Source: Hyphomonas jannaschiana VP2
GTDB taxonomy: Bacteria > Pseudomonadota > Alphaproteobacteria > Caulobacterales > Hyphomonadaceae
NCBI RefSeq assembly: GCF_000685215.1
Contig: NZ_ARYJ01000001.1
Location: 372,001-436,000 of the forward strand
DNA: 64,000 nucleotides
Direction: 5' to 3'
Every line of letters begins with the position of its first letter. The stretch's first letter is position 1. The translations under genes were made by a program, and so were the position numbers. This document shows positions 1 to 10,365 of this stretch, in pieces. A model generated the notes under the pieces. It worked only from the letters and a program-made list of their open reading frames with translations. It ran no database searches and was not told the origin of the DNA.

Positions 1-261
1 TTCCCCTGTCCGAGAGAGCACCCGGTCAGCGCCCTTGCACGCCTTCCGGTTTTGAGAGCGCTTAACGCCCCCACATGACAGATTAGTGACAAGATCTTGA
101 AGGTTCGACACATGATGTTCGGATTTGTGTCGAAGCCCGTGCTGCGATGCAAAAATGACACGGTGGTTAGAAAGAACTCGCCGTGAAACGTGCGTTTCAG
201 GGTATATTATGTCGGCATCCCATCGCATAAACCGGACCAGTACCGAAAAGGCCCGAGGCAA

Positions 262-1992
262 ATGATGGAATCCCCCGGCGAATCGACGACGGACTGGCGC
301 CGCATCACCTATCTGGCCCTTTTGATTCTGCTGGCCCTGCGTGTCCTGCTCCTGGCCGTGTCCCCGCTGAACCTTTATGCCGACGAAGCCCAGTACTGGC
401 GCTGGGGCGAGACGCTCGACTGGGGCTATTATTCAAAGCCGCCGATGATCGCCTGGCTGATCCATGCGGTCACATCCGTGTTCGGTAACGCGGAATGGGC
501 TGTGCGCCTGCCTGCCCCCTTCCTGCATACGGCCGGGGCCATTTTCCTGTTCCATCTCGGCCGCGACATGTATGGTGGCCGAACCGGCATGCTGGCTGCG
601 CTCGGCTATGCGCTGATGCCGGCGGTGGTGCTGTCCTCTGCCGTCATCTCGACCGATGGCGTGCTGATGCCCTTCTGGTGCGCGGCCCTGTTCTGCTTCT
701 GGCGCCTGCGCGCCGGGAAAGGCAGCTGGGTGAGCGCCGCCGGCCTCGGCCTCGCCATCGGGGCGGGCCTCCTGTCGAAATATGCGATGATCTATTTCCT
801 GATCGGCATTGTGCTGACACTGCTGATCGACCGGGACAGCCGCCGCGCGCTGATCTCAGGGCATGGCCTGCTTATGCTGGGCCTGGCCGCACTGGTCTTC
901 GCACCGCACATGGCCTGGAACGCAGCGCATGATTTCGAGACCGTCAGCCATACGGTGGACAATGCCAATCTCGGAGGCGACCTGATCAATCCGGAAAACG
1001 CGCTGACCTTTCTGGTCGACCAGCTTGGCGTGTTCGGACCGGTCAGTTTCCTGGCCCTGGTCTTCGGCCTGTTCGCCGTCCGCTCGCAGGACGAAGGCAT
1101 CATGGGCCGGGACCGCTGGCTGCTCTGCTTCATCCTGCCGGTGCTCGTCATCATTCTCGGCCAGGCCGTGCTGTCGCGTGCCAATGCGAACTGGGCCGCA
1201 ACCGCCTACCCGGCTGCAAGCGTGCTGGTTGCTGCGTGGCTGATCCGCGCGCGGGCCAATCGGAAGCTCTGGTTCATCGTGGCCGGGCTGACCTTTGTGG
1301 CGCTGCAGTTCGTGCCGGACCTCGGCGTCTGGGTCCGGCTCATTCTCGGCCTTATTGTCGGTGGAGGCCTCCTGCTTTTCGCCGGCCTGGTAAGGTACCG
1401 CCCGTCGGGCCTGCTCTGGTTCAGCATTGGCCTGCACGGCGTGCTGGCACTCAGCTTTGCGGCGATCTCGCTGCTGCCGCTGCAGTCCTCCACCTCGCTC
1501 GGCCTCGACAATGCGCTGAAGCGCACACGCGGCTGGGACCAGGCCGCGAAAGACGTGTTCGGCATTGCCAGGTCGGTCGGCGCAACGGCTGTGCTGGTGG
1601 ATGAGCGCGAGGCCTGGCACGGGCTCGACTATTATGGCCGCGACCGCTCCATCCCCCTGCTCTCCTGGCGCCGCTATGGCGTACCGAAGAGCTTCTCGGA
1701 AACCCAGCCGCTCGCCCCGCCGCTGGACCAGCGTGTCCTGATCGCTTCAATCCATCCCGGCATGCGGCCGATGCTTCGCAGTGAGTTCGAGACATTTGAA
1801 CCGGCCGGCGAGATCTCCGTGCCGCTCGGCAAGCGCAGCAATGGCTGCCCGCTGTCGCGGACGTTCGTTCTGTATGTGGCGTCCGGCTTCAAGCCTCAGG
1901 TCCATGATGCGGACTGGGAGGCGCAGTTCGAAGGCCAGACGGAATTCCCGCCGGCACCCTGCCCTGCAAAACCGGAAACGGACGGTCAGTGA
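262..1992 (+). CDS. Glycosyltransferase family 39 (ArnT/PMT-like) integral membrane protein
   Basis: A polytopic membrane protein of about 576 residues that should transfer a sugar from a polyprenyl-phosphate donor to an acceptor on the periplasmic side. The sequence begins with a membrane segment and then the motif ADEAQYW, the acidic Asp-Glu pair of the first periplasmic loop that is catalytic in GT39/ArnT enzymes. KPPMIAW and a run of about ten hydrophobic segments follow, then a soluble C-terminal domain of about 150 residues. The frame is open from base 190, but the family-like part starts just after a GAGG at 255-258, so ATG 262 (or 265) is preferred. Its 3' end overlaps the convergent msrA by 7 bases. 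The acceptor (lipid A, protein or polysaccharide) cannot be told from sequence. Confidence 0.85.
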   Translation: MMESPGESTTDWRRITYLALLILLALRVLLLAVSPLNLYADEAQYWRWGETLDWGYYSKPPMIAWLIHAVTSVFGNAEWAVRLPAPFLHTAGAIFLFHLGRDMYGGRTGMLAALGYALMPAVVLSSAVISTDGVLMPFWCAALFCFWRLRAGKGSWVSAAGLGLAIGAGLLSKYAMIYFLIGIVLTLLIDRDSRRALISGHGLLMLGLAALVFAPHMAWNAAHDFETVSHTVDNANLGGDLINPENALTFLVDQLGVFGPVSFLALVFGLFAVRSQDEGIMGRDRWLLCFILPVLVIILGQAVLSRANANWAATAYPAASVLVAAWLIRARANRKLWFIVAGLTFVALQFVPDLGVWVRLILGLIVGGGLLLFAGLVRYRPSGLLWFSIGLHGVLALSFAAISLLPLQSSTSLGLDNALKRTRGWDQAAKDVFGIARSVGATAVLVDEREAWHGLDYYGRDRSIPLLSWRRYGVPKSFSETQPLAPPLDQRVLIASIHPGMRPMLRSEFETFEPAGEISVPLGKRSNGCPLSRTFVLYVASGFKPQVHDADWEAQFEGQTEFPPAPCPAKPETDGQ

Positions 1993-2636
1993 CCGGCTGA
2001 ATCCTCGGCCCAGACCTTCTTCACCCGCGCATCGCGGCCACAGGCCGTGCGGTAGTAGCGGTATTTGAGCGGGTTCTTCTTGTAATAGTCCTGGTGATAG
2101 TCCTCGGCAGGCCAGAACGTGCTGGCGTCGAGGATCTGCGTCACAACCGGTGTACCGAGCACGCCGGAGGCGTTGATCATGTCGACCTCGGCTTCGGCGA
2201 CTTCGCGCTGGTCGGCATCGGCCACGAACACCGCCGAGCGGTAGCTTTCACCCTTGTCGCAGAACTGACCCGTCGCATCGGTCGGATCAATGTGGTGGAA
2301 ATAATAATCCACCAGCGCATCATAGCTGACCTTATCCGGATCATAGGTGACTTTGACGGCCTCATAGTGGCCCGTCTTCTCGTGCGAGACCTGCTTGTAG
2401 GTCGGGTTCGCGACCGTGCCGCCGGTATAGCCGGAGATGGTTGAAACGACACCGTCCACCTTGTCAAAATCCGCTTCAACGCACCAGAAACAGCCACCGG
2501 CAAAGACGGCCGTCGACAGACGTTTGGCGTCCGGACTGGAGACCTGATCCTGTGCGCCGGCGCTGGAGAAGAATCCCAGCGCCATGGCTGCGAGACCGGC
2601 AGCTAGGGCAACAGACTGAGGAGAACGGGTACGCAT
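1986..2636 (-). CDS. msrA: Peptide-methionine (S)-S-oxide reductase MsrA, exported
   Basis: Reduces methionine-S-sulfoxide in damaged proteins. The catalytic motif GGCFWCVE lies at residues 47-54 with the nucleophilic cysteine at 49. The family blocks SGYTGG, HYEAVKV and EDYHQDYY follow in order. Length (216 residues) is normal once the N-terminus is allowed for: residues 1-29 look like a Sec signal peptide with an Ala-rich hydrophobic core ending SAGAQ, which would place the enzyme in the periplasm. It is the first gene on the minus strand downstream of pbpC, 155 bases away, so it may be expressed separately. Function is certain; export is an inference. Confidence 0.95.
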   Translation of the reverse strand: MRTRSPQSVALAAGLAAMALGFFSSAGAQDQVSSPDAKRLSTAVFAGGCFWCVEADFDKVDGVVSTISGYTGGTVANPTYKQVSHEKTGHYEAVKVTYDPDKVSYDALVDYYFHHIDPTDATGQFCDKGESYRSAVFVADADQREVAEAEVDMINASGVLGTPVVTQILDASTFWPAEDYHQDYYKKNPLKYRYYRTACGRDARVKKVWAEDSAGH

Positions 2637-2791
2637 CTTGTTTACTCGATTTACTGGATCGGGGCCTTGTTCGATTTCCGGTCTGATATGGGAAATGACC
2701 GGTGGTCTGTAACCCCGTAAACACAGTCCTAACGGGAATGTGTTGCGCCCGTGTTGTTCGAAGGCGGCGCAAATATGGCAATGCCGTGTTT

Positions 2792-4852
2792 TCAGGCAGG
2801 CCCGGTCAACACTCGCACCCGGACCCGGCTCGTGCGTCCTGCAGAATCAACTGCAGTGACGGTGTAAAAGCCCGGACGTTCCGGCTTCCAGACCGGCGCG
2901 CCGGCATCATCGGTCTCGCAAGGGCGGCCATCGATATACCAGCTGAGCCGTCCATCCCCCCGGCCGGCCAGGACGAAACCGCGGGACGTGCGCCCGTTCA
3001 CCGGCCCGGCCCAGAGTTCCGAGGCCTGCGGTGGAAACAGGATCTGCGGTGGGCCTGCCTCCTCCAGCACCTTCATCGCGCCATGGGATTTCAGGCGGCG
3101 TTTCTCGCTGGTCAGCCGCATCGTCGCTTCGCCTTCGTCCTGAAGGTGCTGCGAGACGCGGTCGGCGACTTCGAACAGGATCGGCAGGGCCGTGTCATGA
3201 CCGGTCTTGCCGGCGCGCGGCGCCCCATCGGCCCGTCCGACCCAGACGACAATCGCGTGCTGTCCGGAGACGCCTGCCGCCCAGGCATCACGGAAGCCAT
3301 AGGACGTGCCTGTCTTGAAGGCAATCTGCGGGGCGTGTGCCGTCAGCGAGCCCGGCATGCGGCCTTCCGGTGTCGGCGCCTTGCGCAGGATGTCGAGCAC
3401 TTCGCCGGCACTTTCCCCGCTGACGAGGCGCTTGCCGGTCGCTTCATAGTTCGCGGCCTCCTCGTCCGCGCGCCAGACAAGCGGCTTGGCAATGCCGTCA
3501 TCGCCGAGTGCGGCATAGAGCACGGCCAGCTCACGCGCGGTCAGGCCTGCCCCGCCGAGCGCTATGGCAAGGCCCGCCTCGTGTTCCGCGCCGCCGGAGA
3601 TGCGCGGGCGCGCCCCGGCCGAGGCGAGCTGCGCGGCAAAACGCTCCGGGCCGACCCGGTCCAGCATGGCGACGGCAGGAATGTTCAGCGAGTGCTGCAA
3701 CGCGTCCGACACGCGGACATCGCCGCGGAACATGCGGTCAAAGTTTTCCGGCTGGTAGGACGCAAAGCGCGTCGGCAGGTCCGCCACGCGGGTGTCCGGC
3801 GCAGCGGTGCCGTCATCGAAGGCCATGGCATAGATGAAAGGTTTCAGCGTGGAACCCGGCGACCGTGCCTGCGCCGTCAGGTCCAGCCAGCCGCCCGGCC
3901 GGTCACGTGAGGCCGAACCGGCCACAGCCCGCACCGCCCGCGTCGGCACGTGCACGACCAGAACGGAAACCTGCACGTCCTCGCCTTCGGCTTCGGCGCG
4001 TGTCAGCGCGATCCGCTCGACCTCTGCCTGCAGGCCGGCATCGAGCGTCGAGCGGACATCTTCACGCGGGCCCTCGGCCAGCGCCTTGGCCGTGCCATGC
4101 CAGGCCCGGTCCGGGAAATCCCGCCGCCGTCCGGGCACGGACAGGGTGGCGACATCCTCCACATCGCCGGCCGTGTACACATCATACCGGTTCAGCTTCT
4201 CCGCCACCCAGTTGCGCGCACGCTCGGCTGCTTCCGGGTGCCGGTCCGGCCGCCGCGCCTCCGGTGATTGCGGCAGCGCGATCAACAGCGCGGTCTCGTC
4301 CTTGGACAGCTTGTCGGCCTCATGCCCGAAATAGCTCCAGCTGGCGGCCCGCACGCCTTCAAGGTTACCGCCATAGGGCGTCAGCGACAGGTAAAGCGAC
4401 AGGATCTCGTCCTTGGTGAGACGCCGTTCCAGCTGCCAGGCACGGGCGATCTCGATCAGTTTGGAGCCGATATTGCGGTCGCGCGGTTCCAGCATGCGCG
4501 CGGTCTGCATGGTCAGGGTCGAGCCGCCGGACACGATGCGGCCGGCGAACAGCGAGTCCACGGCGGCGCGGCTGAGCCCCATCCAGTCGGTGCCCCGGTG
4601 TTCGTAGAAGCGCTTGTCTTCCACGCGGATGAGGGCGTCGATGAACTCCGGATCGATCCGGTCGAGGTCTCCGGCGAAGCGCCATCGCCCGTCTGGTGTC
4701 GCAAAGGCCCTGAGCGGCTTGCCGTCCCGGTCCGTGACGAGGGCGGACAATCCCCCCGCCCTTTCCAGCGGCGGAGGGAACAGCCTGTCCGCAATGGCCA
4801 CCGCGAGGAACAGCGCAAAGATGCCGAGGAAGATCCGGCGCGCTGTCAACAT
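2792..4852 (-). CDS. pbpC: Penicillin-binding protein 1C, bifunctional transglycosylase/transpeptidase
   Basis: Class A PBP of about 686 residues that polymerises and cross-links peptidoglycan. There is one N-terminal membrane anchor (residues 5-22). The GT51 domain carries the catalytic glutamate in EDKRFYEHRGTDW near residue 78 and the block GGSTLTMQTARM. The transpeptidase domain shows the nucleophile motif STLK near residue 340, SLN, and KTGTSYG. The C-terminal hundred residues match the beta-rich PBP1C C-terminal domain (SRGFVLAG, SWYIDG). The frame is open to 4978, but the ATG at 4852 directly precedes the membrane anchor and lies 4 bases after the stop of the alpha-2-macroglobulin gene, so the two are co-transcribed, as in the enterobacterial yfhM-pbpC pair. 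Confidence 0.93.
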   Translation of the reverse strand: MLTARRIFLGIFALFLAVAIADRLFPPPLERAGGLSALVTDRDGKPLRAFATPDGRWRFAGDLDRIDPEFIDALIRVEDKRFYEHRGTDWMGLSRAAVDSLFAGRIVSGGSTLTMQTARMLEPRDRNIGSKLIEIARAWQLERRLTKDEILSLYLSLTPYGGNLEGVRAASWSYFGHEADKLSKDETALLIALPQSPEARRPDRHPEAAERARNWVAEKLNRYDVYTAGDVEDVATLSVPGRRRDFPDRAWHGTAKALAEGPREDVRSTLDAGLQAEVERIALTRAEAEGEDVQVSVLVVHVPTRAVRAVAGSASRDRPGGWLDLTAQARSPGSTLKPFIYAMAFDDGTAAPDTRVADLPTRFASYQPENFDRMFRGDVRVSDALQHSLNIPAVAMLDRVGPERFAAQLASAGARPRISGGAEHEAGLAIALGGAGLTARELAVLYAALGDDGIAKPLVWRADEEAANYEATGKRLVSGESAGEVLDILRKAPTPEGRMPGSLTAHAPQIAFKTGTSYGFRDAWAAGVSGQHAIVVWVGRADGAPRAGKTGHDTALPILFEVADRVSQHLQDEGEATMRLTSEKRRLKSHGAMKVLEEAGPPQILFPPQASELWAGPVNGRTSRGFVLAGRGDGRLSWYIDGRPCETDDAGAPVWKPERPGFYTVTAVDSAGRTSRVRVRVLTGPA

Positions 4853-4856
4853 GGGC

Positions 4857-7800
4857 TTACTTGCCTCCTTCGGCCCCGCTCTGGGCCGGGGCGATAGTGA
4901 CGCGGCCGGCCTTCGAACGGGCGAACACGGCCGGGCGGTACATGTCCTCGGCGACGACGCCCGGAATGGCGAAGTCACCCGGTGTCACCGCGCGGACCAC
5001 ATAGGCCATGGTCACCGAGTTCGAATAGACATCGACGGCGGCGACATAGCGGTCATCCTGCGCCTGGGCGGTCTGGACATTGGCCAGCTCTCCCAGATAG
5101 GCGAAGGCGCCATCGGGCCCGTATTCCTGACGGCCATCGGCCGGGCGCAGTACCGTCTCGATCTCGAAACCGGCCGGCAGCAGGTCTGCCACGATCACCG
5201 GGTTCAGGCGGCGCTCTTCCGGCGAGACGGTCAGCTTCACGACTAGTTGGTCACCCTGGTTTACCCGGGCAAGATCCACCCGGCCGCCGGTCAGCGTATA
5301 GAACGCCTTGTCGACCTTCATCTTCGAAGCTGCCGATGGCGGCGCGCTTGCCGGCGCGCCGGTCACCAGCACGGTACGGAACATCGGCGCCTTGCCGCCG
5401 AGGGTGAAGGTCACGCCTTCGCGGGCCTGGTCCTCGGTCAGGGCATATTGGCGGTCATTATTGTTGCCACGGCCAAGCCCTTCCACATCGAGACGGAAGC
5501 CTTCCTCGCCAGCGCCCAGATCGTTCACCGCCTGCAGGAGGAAGGATTTCTCCTGCGTGGTCAGGCGGCTTGGGTCCGGCGTCTCATTGCCGAGCTTTTC
5601 GGACAGGCGTTCCAGCGTGCCGGTCTGCCCGGCCTCCGCTGCAAGAGCCAGCACACCGGCCAGGTCGCGCAGCGGCGTCTGGTAATAGTCGCCGGTATTG
5701 TTGTAGCCGAGCGCGTCTTCGGCGGCCTTGAAGGCCGAATTGGCACGGGCCTTGTCGCCCAGCTGCGCCAGCGCAGCACCGATATGGGCGCGTGCCAGCG
5801 GGCTGTCGATCGACTTCAGCTCGCGGTCATGCAGGTAGCGCAGGCGGGAGATGTCCGCCTTGCCCGCCTTGGCCAGCACATAGAGCGCATAGGCCGAGGA
5901 GCGTTTCATCATCTGCTCGACCGTGTCGTTCGAATAGCGGCTCTCATAGACGTCGGTGTCATAGCCATAGACCCGCCAGGCATCGCCGGTTGCGATCTGG
6001 CGCAGGGCCCCATAGGCGCGGTCCATCGCCTCGTCCGGCACGGCATAGCCGGCTTCCTTTGCGCGGTAGATGAAGTCCGTCGCATAGGCGCCGAGCCAGG
6101 GTGAGGCATAGCCATCGCCTTCACGCCAGAGGCCGAACGCCCCGTCCGCACCCTGACGGTTCAGCAGTGTGTTGACCGCCACCTGGACCTTCGTCTTCGG
6201 ATCGTCATTGGCATCCTTCGCGCCCATGGCAACCAGCTGTTCCGAATAGAGCAGCGGCAACGCACGGCTCGTCGTCTGCTCGGTGCAGCCATAGGGATAG
6301 CGGTCCAGCGAAGCATAGAGCGTCGCCGCATCGACCGGGATGGAGGAGAAACCGACCGACACGAAGCCCGATCCCTGGACGAGGTCCGTCAACAGGCTCG
6401 GATCGACAGAGAAGGAATCGCCCGGCTGCATCAGTTTCGAGGACACGCGCGTCACCGGCAGGTAAGGCGATCGGGTCTGGATCTGATAGGTCCGGTCCAC
6501 GGCATATTTGCCGGGGCCTTCAACATCCAGACGGACGGTGGAGATGCCCTCATCCTCAGCCTCGACACGGACCGGCAGGTCCATGCGCTCACCGGTCTTC
6601 AGCGTACGGGTCAGCTTGCCATCAGCAATCGCAAGGCCTTTGGTCGCGTCCACGAGGGCCGAGAACTCACCGTCGGCCAGTTCGACATTGTCGACACTGG
6701 CCGTGAGGACGGCTTCGTCGCCCGGCGCCAGGAAGCGCGGCATGATCAGGTCTGCCGGGGCTTCGTCGCGTACCGTCATGGTGGAGACAGCCGAGCCGAC
6801 CCCGGTCTTCGACCAGGCCACCGCCATCAGGCGCAGCTCGCCATTGAACTCCGGCACATCGAAGCGGACCTTCGCCTTGCCGGACCGGCCGACATCGACG
6901 AGGCCCGAGAACAACGCCACGGATTTTACCGGCACAACGGAGAGGCCTTCCCCGCCCAGCTGGTCACCGCCGGTGCGCACTTCCGCAGGCAGGCCCATGT
7001 TCGGATCCAGCAGACGGCCGTAATCGTCGTAGAGTTCCACGCCGAGGGCCTTCTTGCCGTAATAATACGACACCGGATCCGGGCTCTTGAACTTGGTGAG
7101 ACGCAAGATGCCTTCATCCACCGCGGCCAGCGTCAGATAGACCGGCTCACGCGGGCCATCGCCAATGTCGACCTCGATCACCTGCTCCCCGCGCGGACGC
7201 GCGACAGACGGCGCATCGATCGCCATGTCGAAGGTGCGCGCCTCCATATTGAGCGGAATGTAGGTGACACCGACGGCGCGGCGAGGCTTCGCGCGCAGCA
7301 CAGGGTCACGTTCGGTGTAGACCGAGACCATGACATAGGCGCCGTCGCCCCATTCATCATTCACCGGCAGGGTCACCTGCGTGCCACCTTCGGTGACGGA
7401 TATGTTCTGTACAGAAAGCACCTTGTCGGTCGCGACGACGACTTGCGCCTGCCCGTCATAGGGCGGAACGATGGTGATCTCGGCGGTCTGGCCGGAAGCC
7501 GGTGCCTTGGCCGGGCCGGTGACTTTCACACGGTCCGGTGCCTCGACACCGTCCTCGGAGACATACCCGCCCCAGCCGACATAGAAATTGTCGCTGGCCG
7601 ACGTGCCGGACGCGGCGCCCGTGCCCTCGATCACCAGTTCATGGCTGCCCCAGTCGAGGCCGGAAACCGTGATCTCTCCCGTGCCGCCTTCCGGCGTGGT
7701 CAGCACGCCCTCATTCACCTTGGTCACCGTGCGCGAACGGCGCCAGCGCCAGCGGTCGCCATCATTGTACCAGTCATAATGCCAGTCTATGGCCAGCACT

Positions 7801-9833
7801 TTCCATGTCAGGTCCTGAGCGACGGCATTGCCATCGGCATCGACGGCGACGACCTGATAGGTCGCATCCCCGCCCTGCTCGACCGAATAGTCGAAACCGG
7901 GCTTGAGGCCGAGATACAGGCTCTCCGGCCGGTAAGGCACACGCACACTTTCAGAAACGGCCCGTCCGCCCGGCTCCAGCACGGAGACGACCGTGTTCAG
8001 GCGCAGTGGCACACCGGCATTGCTGCCGGCATTGCCGGGCGACAGGCGGATCACGGCATTGCCCGCGCCATCCGTCGTCACATCGTCAAATTCGAGAATG
8101 CGTTCCTGGAAGCTGGAATCGTGGCGTCCATAGCTGAACCCTTCAAAGGCCGGGAACGGATTGGGCTGACGTTCAACACGGGCTTCCGCCTTGACGGTCA
8201 GGCCCGCGCCGGGTGCGCCATAGAGGAAGCGCGACGACACTTCGACATCGCGCGTCCCGCCCAGCTTCACCGGCGTCTCATCATCAGTGGCAAGGTCCAC
8301 GGCGATACGCTGCGGCACAAAATCCTCGACCGAGAAGCGCACAGAACCGGACGCACCGGACAAGCCGTCCATCTGGGCTTCGACGCGCCATTCCCCGCGC
8401 GAGGCGCCTTTGGGCAGTTCGAAATTGTGCAGCACGGCGGCCGCGTCTGATCCGGTGAAACGGATCTTCTCAGACACCAGGCCATTCGGGCGGTAAAGCA
8501 CCAGGCTCCCGTCACGGTCGGTTACAGCCTTGCCCGTAGAGTCCCGCAGCATGCCGGTCAGCTTCACCGTCTCGCCCGGGCGGTAAATACCGCGGTCCGT
8601 ATACAGATAGGCATCGACCAGGCCGGGCATGCGGCGCCCGCCAATATCCTCTTCCGACAGGTCCACCGGCGCGCGGGTCAGGTCCAGCGCGGCCAGTTCG
8701 CCCTTGGCGGTAAGCGCCAGGATCAGTTTTGGCGCCATAGTGCCCTGGCCATTGGTCAGCTCTGCCGGGAACACGACGCGTCCCTGCTGGTCAGACCGGC
8801 TTTCGGCCAGAATGTCATTGTTGCGGGCGATCAGCTGGACCGTCGTATCCGAGATCGGGCGGCCATCCTTCAGGGACCGCAGTGTCACATCGATCCCGTT
8901 GCCGCCTTCATAGGCTGTAATGGCAAGGTCGGTCAGCATGATCCAGCGGCTGGTCGAGGCTGGCGGACCAGCTGCCTCGCCGATGTCGCCGGCATCCTTG
9001 ACGGTCACGAAATAGGCGCCCGGCTCCAGCGTACCGATGGTCGCTTCCAGCGGGAAGACGGTGATGACCGGCGCGTTCTGTTCGCGCGCGACATCCACCG
9101 TGCCCTTGAACAATTCTTCCTTCACATCGTCCGGATCGTCCTCGCCCCAGGTCCAGGAAGAGCGGCCCTGTGCCGTCGTCGTGCCTTCGCTGATCCGCTT
9201 GAAGGCCAGCGCCCGGTCATTGATGCGGGACACCGTCACTTCGATCTTGTCGACATTCACCGTCTCGATCGGCAGGCCGTCGGCATTCTCGCGCGGCAGG
9301 ATCACGCCCGTGCCCTTGAAGCCGACATAAGGCGGCCGGTCAGCGAAATCGATCGGCACCTCTTCCTGGTTTTTCAGGGTCCGCCCATCGGCGGACGGCA
9401 GGCCTGACAACAGAGTCGCCGTCCGCTCCGTTCCGAAGGACAAGCCGCCAACGCACAGCTCACGGCCCTCAACGCTCAGCGCCGGTTTGAAGGCCGGGCG
9501 GAATTCAACATAGGGAGAGTAATCTGCTTCCGGGTCCAGCGCCGCGGAGAAGACGAAACAGGCCAGCGGCTCGTCTTCGCTCGTATCGATGCGGTAGCGG
9601 AAATAGGTGAATTCCTGCTCGCGGGCATCGATTGCGGCCTGGCGCCGCTTCTCTCTCTGCCGGGCCGCCACGCTGTCGGCGGGCGACAGCTGCACGACGG
9701 TGCCTTCTTCACCTGCACCGGAACCGGAGCGGTCCGAGCCGCCACCTCCCCCGCATGCAGCGAGAACACTCAGCAGCAACGCCATCAGCATTGCCTTACC
9801 GTATTCCCCCTTGCCCGGGATGAAGTGCGTCAT
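4857..9833 (-). CDS. Bacterial alpha-2-macroglobulin, thioester-containing lipoprotein (YfhM type)
   Basis: A very large periplasmic lipoprotein (about 1658 residues) expected to trap proteases that enter the periplasm, working with PbpC on cell-wall damage. The start at 9833 follows AGGAGAGG and gives a lipoprotein signal ending LSVLAAC, followed by a Gly/Ser linker. A chain of beta-sandwich macroglobulin domains follows. YLYTDRGIYRPGETV is the hallmark of the MG domain before the bait region, and the C-terminal helical thioester domain contains PYGCTEQTTSR near residue 1180. The Cys and Gln of CTEQ are the residues that form the internal thioester in family members. The frame is open 122 codons further upstream, but that part is low-complexity and overlaps the divergent DUF454 gene. 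Confidence 0.93.
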   Translation of the reverse strand: MTHFIPGKGEYGKAMLMALLLSVLAACGGGGGSDRSGSGAGEEGTVVQLSPADSVAARQREKRRQAAIDAREQEFTYFRYRIDTSEDEPLACFVFSAALDPEADYSPYVEFRPAFKPALSVEGRELCVGGLSFGTERTATLLSGLPSADGRTLKNQEEVPIDFADRPPYVGFKGTGVILPRENADGLPIETVNVDKIEVTVSRINDRALAFKRISEGTTTAQGRSSWTWGEDDPDDVKEELFKGTVDVAREQNAPVITVFPLEATIGTLEPGAYFVTVKDAGDIGEAAGPPASTSRWIMLTDLAITAYEGGNGIDVTLRSLKDGRPISDTTVQLIARNNDILAESRSDQQGRVVFPAELTNGQGTMAPKLILALTAKGELAALDLTRAPVDLSEEDIGGRRMPGLVDAYLYTDRGIYRPGETVKLTGMLRDSTGKAVTDRDGSLVLYRPNGLVSEKIRFTGSDAAAVLHNFELPKGASRGEWRVEAQMDGLSGASGSVRFSVEDFVPQRIAVDLATDDETPVKLGGTRDVEVSSRFLYGAPGAGLTVKAEARVERQPNPFPAFEGFSYGRHDSSFQERILEFDDVTTDGAGNAVIRLSPGNAGSNAGVPLRLNTVVSVLEPGGRAVSESVRVPYRPESLYLGLKPGFDYSVEQGGDATYQVVAVDADGNAVAQDLTWKVLAIDWHYDWYNDGDRWRWRRSRTVTKVNEGVLTTPEGGTGEITVSGLDWGSHELVIEGTGAASGTSASDNFYVGWGGYVSEDGVEAPDRVKVTGPAKAPASGQTAEITIVPPYDGQAQVVVATDKVLSVQNISVTEGGTQVTLPVNDEWGDGAYVMVSVYTERDPVLRAKPRRAVGVTYIPLNMEARTFDMAIDAPSVARPRGEQVIEVDIGDGPREPVYLTLAAVDEGILRLTKFKSPDPVSYYYGKKALGVELYDDYGRLLDPNMGLPAEVRTGGDQLGGEGLSVVPVKSVALFSGLVDVGRSGKAKVRFDVPEFNGELRLMAVAWSKTGVGSAVSTMTVRDEAPADLIMPRFLAPGDEAVLTASVDNVELADGEFSALVDATKGLAIADGKLTRTLKTGERMDLPVRVEAEDEGISTVRLDVEGPGKYAVDRTYQIQTRSPYLPVTRVSSKLMQPGDSFSVDPSLLTDLVQGSGFVSVGFSSIPVDAATLYASLDRYPYGCTEQTTSRALPLLYSEQLVAMGAKDANDDPKTKVQVAVNTLLNRQGADGAFGLWREGDGYASPWLGAYATDFIYRAKEAGYAVPDEAMDRAYGALRQIATGDAWRVYGYDTDVYESRYSNDTVEQMMKRSSAYALYVLAKAGKADISRLRYLHDRELKSIDSPLARAHIGAALAQLGDKARANSAFKAAEDALGYNNTGDYYQTPLRDLAGVLALAAEAGQTGTLERLSEKLGNETPDPSRLTTQEKSFLLQAVNDLGAGEEGFRLDVEGLGRGNNNDRQYALTEDQAREGVTFTLGGKAPMFRTVLVTGAPASAPPSAASKMKVDKAFYTLTGGRVDLARVNQGDQLVVKLTVSPEERRLNPVIVADLLPAGFEIETVLRPADGRQEYGPDGAFAYLGELANVQTAQAQDDRYVAAVDVYSNSVTMAYVVRAVTPGDFAIPGVVAEDMYRPAVFARSKAGRVTIAPAQSGAEGGK

Positions 9834-9992
9834 GGAGCCTCTCCTACGTATAACATGAACACTCTTACACATCTTCGCGGCGGCGCGAACAGGGCGCGAA
9901 TTGGACAATTCCGACATTATTCGGGGATTTCGCCGGTGCGGCAGCGCCAAACCCAGCTTGCCAGCCGCGGCACCACGCGCCATCGTCGCGTC

Positions 9993-10358
9993 ATGTGGAG
10001 CTGGCGCATCCTCGGATTGATTTCGTTCGCGTTTGGCGCGATCGGTCTGTTTCTGCCTATCTGGCCCACCACAGTGTTCTGGATTGTCGCTGCGCTGGCC
10101 TTCGCCCGCTCCAACCCGGCCTGGGCGGAATGGATCTATGCCCGCCCTAAAATTGGCCCGCCGATCCGCACCTTTGTCGAGACCGGCGCGCTCAGCCATG
10201 CCGGCAAGGCTGCAGCTCTCGGCGGCATGGGCCTGTCAGCCGCTGTGATCGGCTTCGCATTCTGGAAACGGCCGGTGCCGCTGAGTATCGCCCTGTCGAT
10301 CCTCGGCTTCGGCGCACTGTTCGTGATGACGCGCCCCCGGGCCCCTTCCGATTCCTGA
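9993..10358 (+). CDS. DUF454 (YbaN family) inner-membrane protein
   Basis: A small membrane protein of about 121 residues with no established biochemical role. The family signature is clear: RILGLISFAFGAIGLFLPIW, then PTTVFWIVAALAFARSNP, then two hydrophobic segments at the C-terminus, as in E. coli YbaN. The start is uncertain. ATG 9993 gives the length and N-terminus usual in the family but has no good Shine-Dalgarno sequence; ATG 9855 would add a 46-residue basic leader. It is divergent from the alpha-2-macroglobulin gene and ends 8 bases before the convergent channel gene. Confidence 0.8.
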   Translation: MWSWRILGLISFAFGAIGLFLPIWPTTVFWIVAALAFARSNPAWAEWIYARPKIGPPIRTFVETGALSHAGKAAALGGMGLSAAVIGFAFWKRPVPLSIALSILGFGALFVMTRPRAPSDS

Positions 10359-10365
10359 CCGGCGG